Shown: piece after piece, positions 33,249 through 43,100 of the stretch
Layout: every line of letters starts with the position of its first letter
How positions within the stretch are numbered: position 1 is the stretch's first letter
Assembly: GCA_916048095.2 (NCBI GenBank)
Contig: OU696591.1
Span: 1,675,001-1,739,000, forward strand
Source: Sacculina carcini
Taxonomy: Eukaryota; Arthropoda; Thecostraca; Sacculinidae
Reading direction: 5' to 3'
Length of the DNA stretch: 64,000 nt
Position numbers and translations under genes: made by a program
Notes under the pieces: model-generated
Told to the model about the DNA's origin: nothing
What the model saw: the letters and a program-made list of their open reading frames with translations, nothing else
Databases searched by the model: none

Positions 33249-35936
33249 ATGAGTACTCCATCCCACAACGATATCATCCACTTCGGCACTCTGACACATT
33301 TTCCTCGCGAGCCGCTGTTGAAGAAGTCGCGCTCATCCCGCTTGCTTTCCTGGTTCGGCCAAGTGGTGGGCAAGGTCAGATCAAGGTCATCGGGTGACCT
33401 GCGAACTCGTCGGCGAGACTCTGACACAACAGCGGCTGATTGGGTGTACATCCCAGTCGACAGGTGGACAAACAACTCGGTTAATTACGCTGCCGAAAAA
33501 CCCAACCACCATGCATTAGGCGAAAATGTGTGTACAGATGTTGGAGATTCAGAGCAAAACCATAAAGAAACCACGCAGCTGCAGAGCGAAACCACCAGTA
33601 TGTCAATGACCGCAAAATCGCAACTGGGCTTGACGCATATCAACAGAAATGAACACTATCAGAATGGAAGCATGCTAATATCACCTTCGGGGAGCACCAA
33701 ACACTCACAGCAGTTGGATCTTGCAACAGGGAGTGAATACCACTCAGACAACGCTTCCCATCGCCATGCAGTGGACTCCGCTCCGTTGGGTGCATGGTGC
33801 TACCGGCGTCCCCGATCGCGTACGGAGGCCGCGAATCAAAGGCAGCGCAGGAATCAAGCCGAGGACGGTCCAGACGAAATCACGTTCTCTCGTCGGTCGG
33901 TCGGGGTGTCCGGGCAATATTTTCACAGTGGTCACTCGGCCAATTGTCTTGATATACTGCGGCAAATGTCAGCGGTTAACGAATACGAAGATGAACAGAG
34001 CGGTGAGAAAAACTGTGCTCGTCGAGGAACCAGCGTGCGGTCTTCATCGAGTGACGGTTCATTGTCTACATTCAAGTCCACTACGAATCAGCCCCGTCAG
34101 CTGACTGATGGAAAACAACTACCCTTCAACCAGGTGGATTTGCCAACCAGAAAATCTCAATCATTTCATGCTTCCAACAACAAACAAAATGAATGTCGTC
34201 AGCCAGTGAATCCAATTAGTTCCGATCAGAAGGCAGCAGGAAAGTTCAAAGTCGATAGTGCTTGTTCAGCAACAGGCGATATCTATGAAACGTGTGGTGA
34301 TCACAAAGGGAAGCAATTGAGGAACAAAATTATTCTCGATGCGATTCCGGAAAGTGACGATAATTGGTCAACGTTGCGAATACATGAGCCTCAGAATATC
34401 TATACATGTGTGTCCTTCGACTCAAGTACAGCAACTTTGCATGACAAGTGTCTGCACAGCTCTCCGGTTTTCTCTGCTGAAAAGGGCGATCGAACCAATC
34501 TGATCAGCAGAAAAGCCGTTTCCAAAGGCATTATCGAATCGGCAAAAAACACTTCCGGCTCCTTTGTGTGCAATCCTGGAAATCATCAGCACGCAGCAAA
34601 CAGGAGATCAAAACAAAAAAGTGCTCACAATGTGGATGAATTCGACGAAAATGCCAAACGGAAACACAACATCGAATTTTTTCTTAGCTCCACAGAGGAA
34701 ACGCGTAGCGATGCTCGTAATCTGAAATTGCCAAATGATGGTTGGAGAACGAGTAATTTCAACGAAAACTTCCAATTTTCAATGAATGACATGAGAAACT
34801 GTTACGATCCTGTTCGGAGCGCCGAGAATATCATGGAAGTGGTTCCCAACACTGTCAGAGATCTAAAATGTTTCCTGGATATCGCTGACAGATCAATGCG
34901 CTACCGATCTCGATTTCCTTCAGACAAACATCTCGTCTATTCTTCTAAACATTCCAGCAGGAAGTTCGAAGTTCGTCCTAGGCGAGTTAGACACCGTAGA
35001 AGTCGAAAGAATCTAGACCTCTTGCACGCCAAAGGACAAATTGCTAAGCTCAGCAATATCACTGAATCAGATAATGTAGCCAGCAAAGACACTGGCAAAG
35101 CGATGCTAAGTCCCACGAATGCGTCTGACCCGCATGATGCATTAGATTGTGATAAGTATGCTGTTAGGACTAGAAATCGAGCGTTGAGGATCATATGCCA
35201 GCCTTCAGACTCAGACGCAGACGCTGATGACGAGGCTGATGTAAGTCCTACTTTGGAATGGGAAAATCACAAATTATTTCATCAACGAATGCCGGTCTTG
35301 GGCGAGAAGAGAAAGGCCGTCACATGGCCCCGATTTTGTCCGGATTCCTCATCGATGTCTGCTGGAAGAGAATGTGTGGCACTTTTCAGTACAAATGAAA
35401 GACGCCCGTTGGCCGAGTCAACCCCCACTAAAACGAATAATAGCTTCAACAAAAAACATTCCCAACGTGCCCTAATATATCATGGCCAAGAAAAAGGCGC
35501 TTGTAATTGCAAAGAGAACGATTTATCTCAAAGACACATCACAAGGAATTCTAGAGGTTCTACTGAAAGTAATTTATATTCACAAGAACTTCCATTGTTT
35601 GCTTCCGTAAATCTATACACCCGTGTCGACCCGGTGTCCTCAAAGGCGTCAAGAATGAAGGAGACATCATTCGGTATGAATGCAACCGCTGGAAATCGCT
35701 CCAGTGAGGACTCCCAAGATGAGCGGCTGGTAGCGCGCGTTCAACCACTTGTGGACCGGCAAAAATACTGCCACGTGGACTCCGCTTCCAGCAGATCAGC
35801 TCGAGGAAAGTTTGAACGATGTTTGAAGATGAGGTCGATTATCTTCTCCAACACGCTGACGGGTCACTACAAGTTGAGCCCAGCAGAGAAGGCGCGAATC
35901 AGACGAAAATTACCTCCAGATGATAACTATAATTAG
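33249..35936 (+). CDS. Hypothetical protein, 895-codon single reading frame
   Basis: An uninterrupted frame runs from ATG at 33249 to TAG at 35936. Such length by chance is negligible in this AT-rich, low-complexity-poor stretch. A good acceptor (TTTTTTGTTGCAG) ends at 33161, so the frame may be the last exon of a spliced gene. I do not recognise the protein. Visible features: a basic N-terminus (LLKKSRSSRLLSWFGQVV at about residues 24-41, then RTRRR), long polar Ser/Asn/Lys-rich disordered regions, a basic cluster RPRRVRHRRSRK near residue 580, an acidic run SDSDADADDEAD near 660, and a compact C-terminus with KLSPAEKARIRRKL. No membrane segment, signal peptide or catalytic motif is evident. 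Several basic clusters suggest a nuclear or cytoskeletal scaffold, but this is a guess. Confidence 0.7.
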   Translation: MSTPSHNDIIHFGTLTHFPREPLLKKSRSSRLLSWFGQVVGKVRSRSSGDLRTRRRDSDTTAADWVYIPVDRWTNNSVNYAAEKPNHHALGENVCTDVGDSEQNHKETTQLQSETTSMSMTAKSQLGLTHINRNEHYQNGSMLISPSGSTKHSQQLDLATGSEYHSDNASHRHAVDSAPLGAWCYRRPRSRTEAANQRQRRNQAEDGPDEITFSRRSVGVSGQYFHSGHSANCLDILRQMSAVNEYEDEQSGEKNCARRGTSVRSSSSDGSLSTFKSTTNQPRQLTDGKQLPFNQVDLPTRKSQSFHASNNKQNECRQPVNPISSDQKAAGKFKVDSACSATGDIYETCGDHKGKQLRNKIILDAIPESDDNWSTLRIHEPQNIYTCVSFDSSTATLHDKCLHSSPVFSAEKGDRTNLISRKAVSKGIIESAKNTSGSFVCNPGNHQHAANRRSKQKSAHNVDEFDENAKRKHNIEFFLSSTEETRSDARNLKLPNDGWRTSNFNENFQFSMNDMRNCYDPVRSAENIMEVVPNTVRDLKCFLDIADRSMRYRSRFPSDKHLVYSSKHSSRKFEVRPRRVRHRRSRKNLDLLHAKGQIAKLSNITESDNVASKDTGKAMLSPTNASDPHDALDCDKYAVRTRNRALRIICQPSDSDADADDEADVSPTLEWENHKLFHQRMPVLGEKRKAVTWPRFCPDSSSMSAGRECVALFSTNERRPLAESTPTKTNNSFNKKHSQRALIYHGQEKGACNCKENDLSQRHITRNSRGSTESNLYSQELPLFASVNLYTRVDPVSSKASRMKETSFGMNATAGNRSSEDSQDERLVARVQPLVDRQKYCHVDSASSRSARGKFERCLKMRSIIFSNTLTGHYKLSPAEKARIRRKLPPDDNYN

Positions 35937-36420
35937 ACCGACATTGTGTTGATGCACAAAGTTTTTGTCTAAATATACTCGAAATTAATTTGTTATTGTT
36001 GTGTATTTTTATCAATATTATCATCATCAAACTACAATTGTTGTTCATAAAATGAGCAATGTCTTGGCTAGAAAACTTAGCAAAAAATCTTAAGCAAAAA
36101 ATCACATTTCACCGGTGATTTTGAGGATTTTTTTCACTTGATACATTTACTCAGATATATAGGGTAAAAATTTATTAGATGACAAAAAGTTATCTCTAAG
36201 TTCACTTGGAAAAATTTAATCAAATATAAATAGTAAAATTTTAGATACGACAAAAATATATATATTAATTAATTTGACATTTTTGACATTGCAGAATTTA
36301 TTTGATGGAAGTATACAAATCGCTTCTTCACGAGTAAATTAAAATGCAACCAACTGGTGATGTTCTAGAAATAAACCGTTGAAACAATGAACTGAATTTG
36401 AAAATCACTCGCAATGAACT

Positions 36421-36726
36421 TTGCTTGGCGTTTGCTTTACTCAATATATCAACGTCAACCTTCACACAGCACAATGGTTTCGATCAACCCCGCCTGTCCG
36501 ATTGCGTCTAGCCAGGGAACTGCCTGTAACAGACCACGTCCAGGTGGTCACATTGGAACTGCACAGCCGTTGCAAAGATCTGTCGCACCTCGACCAAGGA
36601 CTGCTGGCTCTTCACGACCGTCCCAAGCGACACGACACAGTTCCAGAATTCACCGGGTCACTAGAAGACTGCAAGTTAACCCAGCGCTGGCCAGATACGT
36701 CTATGTTTAATAGTGAAGCATTCTGA
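36421..36726 (+). other. Unassigned 101-codon frame followed by LTR-like DNA
   Basis: A non-repetitive frame containing ELPVTDHVQVVTLELHSRC and ending MFNSEAF. It is followed by 230 bp with an LTR-like look: a TGTGG start at 36733, and AATAAA signals near 36890 and 36930. I do not recognise the protein. It could be the tail of a decayed retroelement ORF or a small exon. Confidence 0.3.
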
Positions 36727-37009
36727 GGGTTGTGGCGGTGTGTGGAGTGATTTGGTGTGTCAACATGTACACTGCGATTATCGCCATCAATCCAGTTGCT
36801 TTCGGTTGGGCAAACAATCAACCAATGCAATATTCTAGCAAGACGAAGCGAAGCCGAAGATTAAGAGGTCGATTTGAGCCAAGTTCAGAATAAATTCGCC
36901 ACAACAGTTCATCGAATGCAGTGATAAATAAATTCTGATGTGTTAAAATCCTTGTGTTTTTGTTTCCAATGGCGAGGCGTTTTTTAGTTCTGGGAAGAAA
37001 AATATGTAC

Positions 37010-37229
37010 AATCCAGGGGAAAAAATATGTGCATGCCAAGGTAAATATTAGGTGCAACCCAAGGGAAATATTTTGCGTAATCCAAGGAAATATTATGTGC
37101 AATCCAAGGGAAATATTTGGTGCAACCCAAGGGAAATATTTGGTGCAACCCGAGGGAGATATTATGTGCAATCCAAGGGAAACGTGCAATCCAAGGAAAT
37201 ATTAGGTACAATCGAAGGGAAATATTATG
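37010..37229 (+). repeat. 23-bp minisatellite, left part (GCAATCCAAGGGAAATATT)
   Basis: Tandem variants of GTGCAATCCAAGGGAAATATTAT in about 9-10 units. The same array resumes at 42701-42935, beyond the Ty3 element, so the element landed inside one array of roughly 450 bp. Long frames across it are repeat translations. Confidence 0.9.
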
Positions 37230-37552
37230 TGTGCAGAAAGGCAACAGGTTCGTTAACCTTGAACGGTGCTGGTGGCCTGGTGATCTGGTGTCAGTGGCGC
37301 CATCTAGCCGATGCGGACACAGTTACACCCGTATAGCCACCAACTGGCTTAGTATGTGTATGGTGCTTCTCCACGTAAGTGTGTCTGCGTTGTTCAATTG
37401 TATTGTTTCAAGTAAGTGTTGCGCGTGCAGACAACCAAGTGTTTTCTCAATTGTATTATGTATTTGTTCAATGTCAATTGTATTTGTTTTTGTTTACAGC
37501 AAGAAACATTCGTTGCACATTATATTGAGTTCGGCACGAATGTCTTTTTGAT
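37230..37552 (+). repeat. 5' LTR of the Ty3/Gypsy element
   Basis: Nearly identical to 42372-42693; the only difference is C versus T around 37370/42511. It contains consensus splice donors at 37375 and 37412 (GTAAGT) and acceptors ending at 37430 (GCGTGCAG) and 37499 (TTGTTTACAG), all inside the LTR. Confidence 0.93.
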
Positions 37553-37631
37553 CATGTTTCTTGGTGGGTGATTTTTTTTCTTTCGTGGCGTTCGTGATTT
37601 AATTCGCCGAGGGTAACATCGTCGCTCGACA

Positions 37632-40600
37632 ATGTCCGTGTCTCTGAGGTGTGAAGCGGCAGGCTGTAGCGAGGTGAAGACGGCGGACGACATCCACACG
37701 TGCATCCAGCTGATGCAATTGCATAAAAAAAATGTGCACGATGTGGCCGATAGTCGCCCCAAACCACCAAAGATCAACCGGCCGTCACTCCGGCAAGACA
37801 TCGGAGAAGACGATTGGGCTGCATTCACCCGTCGGTGGGATATGTTCCTGAGAGGAACCGACGTGGCATTGGACCAGGTGACAGCTCAACTACTGGCGTG
37901 CTGCGAGCCAGAGACTGAGAGTGCTCTCTTCCGCGAGGACCCGTCGATCGCCACCCGGTCAGCGAGCGAGGTTCTGGCGGCGATGAAGCGTCTCACGGTG
38001 GTCAGCGAGCCGCTCAGCATAAGACGCTCTAAACTCCTGCAGTCATCACAGCGGCCCAGCGAGTACGTGAGACAATATGTCGCACGACTGCGCGGTATGG
38101 CCAACGTGTGTCAATGGAGCAAGACGACGACGTGCCAAAACACATCCTGCGGTCAGACCGTCAGTGTGGATTACACCGACGAAATTGTCAAGTTGATACT
38201 GATGAACAACATCGCCGACGATGACATCAAGAGGGAGGTTCTCGGTTCACCAGGAGTTGACAACTTGTCGCTGAACGACACAGTCGCGCTGGTCGACGGC
38301 AAAGAGACAGCAGCGAGAGCCCTGCTGGATGACATGACACAGCTGCCTGTGGCGGCCAGCGCATACAGTAAAATGCGCCGAAAACAACAACCAGCACAAG
38401 CGTCATCGGCCAAACCAAACGAACAGAGCGAAGATGACAAACTAAACAAGGAGATGAGATGTCAGTGCGGAAAGTTTACACCACAGTTCGGGAAGGTTCG
38501 CGGAAAACTCAAGGAGTTCAAAACTTGCCTACAATGCTGGAAAAATCCAAATAAGGACAGACAAAAACAAGCGAGCAGTCCTGTCGGTAGCATTTTTCAG
38601 CACGCAGACAGCATGGTCTCCCACTCCGATGACCATAAACCGCCGACCAACAGAAATGACGCAGCAGGGACCAGTAAACCTCTCCCGCAGCCAGAACTGG
38701 TCGTTCACGTCAGCACAGACTGTGAAGCCCACGACAGACGGCGAGTCGCACGACCGCCGAGTCGTTCCGCGAAGTTGACTGCGATTGCAGATTCTGGCGC
38801 CCAAACTTGTCTTATGGGTTCGGCGCTTCTGAAAAGACTCGGGTTGAGACGGACAAACCTTTCACCTTCTGACAAACGAATTCTCGCAGCCAACAACGAG
38901 GAGATTAGCGTGCTAGGAACCCTTCTTGTCAAGATATCCGGAAAGAGCGCAAACGGCCAACAGCTGGAAACTTCTACGACACTGTACGTGACTGATTCCA
39001 CGGACAGATTTTATCTGAGTAGAGCAGTGCTCGAGAACTTGGAGATAATAGGAAGGGACTTTCCGCAAATTGGTGCCACACCGTCGACGCCTCACAACAA
39101 CTCCATCGAAACGAAGGACACCATCACGGCTCCGTGCGGTTGTCCTCAACGTACGCCTCCACCGCCACGTCCCGAGCGGTTGCCCATGCTACCTTCTCAC
39201 GAGCGGACAGCTGACATGAAGTCGTGGTTGCTAAAAATGTACGCATCATCTACATTCAACACATGTCCGCACCAACCGCTTCCAGTGATGTCCGGACCAC
39301 CAATGGAGATACGCATCGACCCCGACACGCAGCCAGTCGTCACGCGACGCCCGCCCAACGTGCCAGTTCATTGGCAAAAAGAGGTGGCAGCACTACTTGA
39401 GCGAGACGTGGCATTGGGCGTCATTGAACGCGTGCCACCCAATACTCCTGTCACGTGGCTCCACAACATGGTTGTGACTCCAAAAGCGGATGGTACACCG
39501 AGACGCACGGTGGACCTACAGCCAGTCAACAGGCACAGCGTCCGTGAGACACATCACACTGTACCGCCAAGCAAGCAGGCCAAGGCTATACCCCCACATA
39601 CAGTGAAAACTGTAACGGACGCATGGAACGGATTTCACGCCATAGAAATCAGACCTGAAGACCGGCACAAAACTACGTTCCTCACCGAACAAGGCAGGTT
39701 CAGATATAAACGCGCTCCGATGGGCTTTCTGGCATCACAGGACGCGTACACACAACGGTACGACTCGATAATCACTGACGTGCCAAGGAAGACAAAATGC
39801 GTAGACGACACTCTCTTGTGGGACAAGAACATCGCAACACATTGGTGGCGCGTCATTGACTGCCTGAATTTGACAGGAGAGAACGGAGTCATATTGAATC
39901 CCACTAAGTTTCAGTTCTCATCAAACAATGTGGAATTCGCTGGCTTCGAGATAACATCAACTGAAGTCAAACCTCTGTCAAAGTATCTGGACGCAATATC
40001 AACATTTCCGACACCAGCCAACATTTCGGACGTCAGAGCGTGGTTCGGTCTCGTTCATCAAGTCTCCCATTATGGAAGAACGACCAGAATGATGGAGCCG
40101 TTCAAGCCATTTCTCAGTCCAAAGGTGGCGTTCAAGTGGAGTGTAGATTTGGAAGACGCGTTTGTCAGATCTAAAGAAGCCATCATTCAAGAGATAAAAG
40201 ACGGCGTAGAAATTTTCGACCCCAAGAGGCAAACATGTTTGAGCCCCGACTGGTCGAAGACAGGAATTGGATACTGGCTTCGACAAAAATATTGCAAGTG
40301 CGCGTCAGACATCCCAGGGTGCTGCCATGACGGATGGAAAATTACGCTGGCAGGATCAAGATTCCTCAAGGACGCCGAGAAGCGCTACGCTCCTATTGAG
40401 GGTGAGGCACTCGCCGTGGCGTGGTCACTGGAAGACACACGATTTTTCACCATGGGTTGTGAACACCTGACAGTGACCACAGATCACAAACCGCTAGTCA
40501 AGATTCTCGGTGACAGGGCTCTGGATGATATCGCGAATCCGCGCCTCTTCCGAATCAAACAACGGACCTTGATGTGGCGCTATTGCATCGCACACGTTCC

Positions 40601-42398
40601 AGGAAGGTCGATTCCTGCGTCTGACGCCACATCTCGAAACCCGACGCCGGACAGCGAGGTAAGTGTTTTGGCAGCCAATCCAAGCGAGGTAAATGTTTTG
40701 GCGATAATCCGGTCACCCGTGATCGAAGGTGACGATTTGGAAACGTCGCTTGTAGCCACTGCAAGAACCATAGCACATCCTCTTGGCGCTGTGACATGGG
40801 AAAGAGTGAAGAAAAGCACGTCACAGAACGACGAACTCGTTTCGTTGAGCCGGTTCGTCGAGCATGGCTTCCCAGCCTCCCGAGACCACCTGCCGGAAGC
40901 CCTGCAGCCATTTTGGCAGCACAGAAACGACTTGTCCGTGGTGGACGACGTACTCATGCTTGACAAACGCATCGTCATACCGCACTCCCTCAGAAATGAG
41001 ACTTTGAAAGTGCTACACTCGGCCCACCAAGGTACCGGCCGAATGTACAGCAGAGCGCACAGCGCAGTGTTCTGGCCAGGGATAACTCGCGATATCGACC
41101 AAACGCGCATGAGGTGCTCCGAATGCTGGAGGATGTCACCGTCGAACGCTCGGCTACCACCATTTCAACCTTACGTGCCTACACGACCATTCGAGGCAAT
41201 CGCAGCAGACTTCGGAATATCGAATGGCACGGGTTACCTCATCGTCGTCGACAGATTCAGCGGATGGCCTCACATAGTGGCAACAAAATCTGGGGCTCAA
41301 GGGTTCATATCGGCCATAGTCACCTACTTCTCGACGTTTGGGGTGCCAAGCGAAATCAGCACAGACGGCGGTCCAGAGTTTGTCGCAAAAGAGTCAGAAG
41401 ATCTTCTCGAGAGATGGGGCGTGAAGCATCGCATATCGTCTGCTTACCACCCGCAGTCGAATGGCAGGGCGGAAGCTGCGGTAAAGTCTATGAAACGGCT
41501 CTTGACGTCTCACACTAGCTCGCGCGGAAGCATGAACACTGAAGCGGTAGCTGCCGGGCTTCTACAGTATAGAAATACGCCCGATCCTGAAACTGGCATG
41601 TCACCGGCACAGATCGTATTCGGTCGCAACGTACCTGACCTGCTTCCATTATGTCCGAACGCAACGGTATACGACAGCACTTCGGTCCATCCGGTGTGGC
41701 GAGAGACATGGAAGAGTCAGGAACACGCTCTGCGACTTCGATTCTTTAAGCAGGTGGACAAGCTGGACCGTGGAACTCGCCAGCTGCCCCTGTTGGCGGC
41801 CGGTGACAAGGTTCTCCTGCAGAACCAAACAGGACGGAATGAAAAGCGGTGGGATAGGACAGGTACAATCGTCGAGGTCAAACCACACGACCAGTACAGG
41901 GTCAAGGTGGACGGCTCTGGTCGTCTGACTCTGCGAAACCGGCAGTTCCTCAAACGCATCCAAGGATTGGACGACGCATTCCTATCGCAGAGGACATATC
42001 CGCGCAACATCACGGTCAGTGAACATCAACCAGCCGCCGAGTCAACAATGACAGACCGTTCGAGGCAAACGTTACAGGGCACGGAGGACGCAGACAAGTC
42101 GCCGTGTAAAGGTCCGCTAGAGGCGACTACACAGCCCATTCCTGACACGTCTGTTCATGTTACGGAAGAGTCCGCACCCATACCGCCTCCCGCCAAAGAA
42201 TCCCCACGAGTATTCACTCCGACGGCGTCTCCAAGCATCGTTCCCACGAGTCCACAGGCATCGTCTCCACAGGCAAGGCCACGCAGAGCCCGACGAACAC
42301 CAGCATACTTGAAGGACTACGTTACTGGCATGGAGTTTCGAAGTCGAACCCGACATCGAAACTCGGGGGGATGTGCAGAAAGGCAACAGGTTCGTTAA
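37632..42398 (+). CDS. Ty3/Gypsy Gag-Pol polyprotein (1588 aa)
   Basis: One open frame encodes all domains. Gag is about residues 1-300 and ends in a cysteine motif (CQCGKF...CLQC, about residues 277-301), not a classic CCHC knuckle. The aspartic protease has DSGAQTC near 387. Reverse transcriptase has RRTVDLQPVNR near 625 and the catalytic box reads CVDD near 723, in place of YxDD. RNase H has SPDWSKTGIGYWL near 868, then EGEALAVAW and TTDHKPLVK near 950. Integrase has the HHCC finger (HSAHQGTGRMY...CSECW, about 1129-1163) and the D-D-E core (DRFSGWP near 1206, STDGGPEF near 1243, HPQSNGRAEA near 1273). The C-terminus is proline-rich and disordered. A fused Gag-Pol without frameshift and the KCVDDTLLWD wording are, from memory, common in a widespread invertebrate Gypsy clade. 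No stop or frameshift is visible, so it may be competent. Confidence 0.96.
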   Translation: MSVSLRCEAAGCSEVKTADDIHTCIQLMQLHKKNVHDVADSRPKPPKINRPSLRQDIGEDDWAAFTRRWDMFLRGTDVALDQVTAQLLACCEPETESALFREDPSIATRSASEVLAAMKRLTVVSEPLSIRRSKLLQSSQRPSEYVRQYVARLRGMANVCQWSKTTTCQNTSCGQTVSVDYTDEIVKLILMNNIADDDIKREVLGSPGVDNLSLNDTVALVDGKETAARALLDDMTQLPVAASAYSKMRRKQQPAQASSAKPNEQSEDDKLNKEMRCQCGKFTPQFGKVRGKLKEFKTCLQCWKNPNKDRQKQASSPVGSIFQHADSMVSHSDDHKPPTNRNDAAGTSKPLPQPELVVHVSTDCEAHDRRRVARPPSRSAKLTAIADSGAQTCLMGSALLKRLGLRRTNLSPSDKRILAANNEEISVLGTLLVKISGKSANGQQLETSTTLYVTDSTDRFYLSRAVLENLEIIGRDFPQIGATPSTPHNNSIETKDTITAPCGCPQRTPPPPRPERLPMLPSHERTADMKSWLLKMYASSTFNTCPHQPLPVMSGPPMEIRIDPDTQPVVTRRPPNVPVHWQKEVAALLERDVALGVIERVPPNTPVTWLHNMVVTPKADGTPRRTVDLQPVNRHSVRETHHTVPPSKQAKAIPPHTVKTVTDAWNGFHAIEIRPEDRHKTTFLTEQGRFRYKRAPMGFLASQDAYTQRYDSIITDVPRKTKCVDDTLLWDKNIATHWWRVIDCLNLTGENGVILNPTKFQFSSNNVEFAGFEITSTEVKPLSKYLDAISTFPTPANISDVRAWFGLVHQVSHYGRTTRMMEPFKPFLSPKVAFKWSVDLEDAFVRSKEAIIQEIKDGVEIFDPKRQTCLSPDWSKTGIGYWLRQKYCKCASDIPGCCHDGWKITLAGSRFLKDAEKRYAPIEGEALAVAWSLEDTRFFTMGCEHLTVTTDHKPLVKILGDRALDDIANPRLFRIKQRTLMWRYCIAHVPGRSIPASDATSRNPTPDSEVSVLAANPSEVNVLAIIRSPVIEGDDLETSLVATARTIAHPLGAVTWERVKKSTSQNDELVSLSRFVEHGFPASRDHLPEALQPFWQHRNDLSVVDDVLMLDKRIVIPHSLRNETLKVLHSAHQGTGRMYSRAHSAVFWPGITRDIDQTRMRCSECWRMSPSNARLPPFQPYVPTRPFEAIAADFGISNGTGYLIVVDRFSGWPHIVATKSGAQGFISAIVTYFSTFGVPSEISTDGGPEFVAKESEDLLERWGVKHRISSAYHPQSNGRAEAAVKSMKRLLTSHTSSRGSMNTEAVAAGLLQYRNTPDPETGMSPAQIVFGRNVPDLLPLCPNATVYDSTSVHPVWRETWKSQEHALRLRFFKQVDKLDRGTRQLPLLAAGDKVLLQNQTGRNEKRWDRTGTIVEVKPHDQYRVKVDGSGRLTLRNRQFLKRIQGLDDAFLSQRTYPRNITVSEHQPAAESTMTDRSRQTLQGTEDADKSPCKGPLEATTQPIPDTSVHVTEESAPIPPPAKESPRVFTPTASPSIVPTSPQASSPQARPRRARRTPAYLKDYVTGMEFRSRTRHRNSGGCAERQQVR

Positions 42399-42693
42399 CC
42401 TTGAACGGTGCTGGTGGCCTGGTGATCTGGTGTCAGTGGCGCCATCTAGCCGATGCGGACACAGTTACACCCGTATAGCCACCAACTGGCTTAGTATGTG
42501 TATGGTGCTTTTCCACGTAAGTGTGTCTGCGTTGTTCAATTGTATTGTTTCAAGTAAGTGTTGCGCGTGCAGACAACCAAGTGTTTTCTCAATTGTATTA
42601 TGTATTTGTTCAATGTCAATTGTATTTGTTTTTGTTTACAGCAAGAAACATTCGTTGCACATTATATTGAGTTCGGCACGAATGTCTTTTTGA
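42372..42693 (+). repeat. 3' LTR of the Ty3/Gypsy element
   Basis: Begins TGTGCAG right after a polypurine tract (CTCGGGGGGA) and overlaps the last 27 bases of the Gag-Pol frame, including the stop. It is followed by the interrupted 23-bp minisatellite. Confidence 0.93.
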
Positions 42694-42700
42694 TTTTGTC

Positions 42701-42935
42701 TTATGTGCAATCCAAGGGAAATATTATGTGCAATCCAAGGGAAATATTTGGTGCAATCCAATGGAAATATTATGTGCAATCCAAGGAAAATATTATGTAC
42801 AATCCAAGGGAAATATTTGGTGCAACCCCCTAGGGAGATATTATGTGCAATCCAAGGGAAATATGTGCAATCCAAGGGAAATATTATTTGCAATCCAAGG
42901 GAAATATTATGTGCAATCCAAGCGATGTGCCAACC
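42701..42935 (+). repeat. 23-bp minisatellite, right part
   Basis: Continuation of the 37010-37229 array after the Ty3/Gypsy insertion, about 10 units. The first bases TTATG repeat the last bases of the left part. Confidence 0.9.
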
Positions 42936-43100
42936 CTGCTGGATTGTCGCTCTCCCTCTTAAATATTACACGAAGGAGAAGGGAAGAGCACAGAAGAGGA
43001 AAAAAGGTCCCCGCTTTAAGTCGTCTCTGACACGACACGCAGCGGGTACGGTAGCAGTATTTTCATCTCTCACCACAGGGGGTATGACGAAACGCTTGCT

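Larger units (their letters stand above)
37230..42700 (+). mobile_element. Complete Ty3/Gypsy LTR retrotransposon
   Basis: Two LTRs of about 323-330 bp (37230-37552 and 42372-42693, extending a few bases) differ by one substitution over the shared 323 bases. Both begin TGTGCAG. The 3' LTR is preceded by a GGGGGGA polypurine tract. A candidate 5-bp target duplication TTATG lies at 37225-37229 and 42701-42705. The internal part is a single intact Gag-Pol frame. The few bases after TTTTTGAT differ between the LTRs (CATGTTTC versus TTTGTC), so the exact LTR 3' edge is uncertain. No standard tRNA primer-binding site was recognised by eye after the 5' LTR. Structure and LTR identity indicate a recent insertion. 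Confidence 0.95.

Noticed and set aside
37886-42386. Many minus-strand frames of 60-176 codons opposite Gag-Pol
   Set aside because: Shadows of the GC-rich, codon-constrained Gag-Pol frame on the plus strand.
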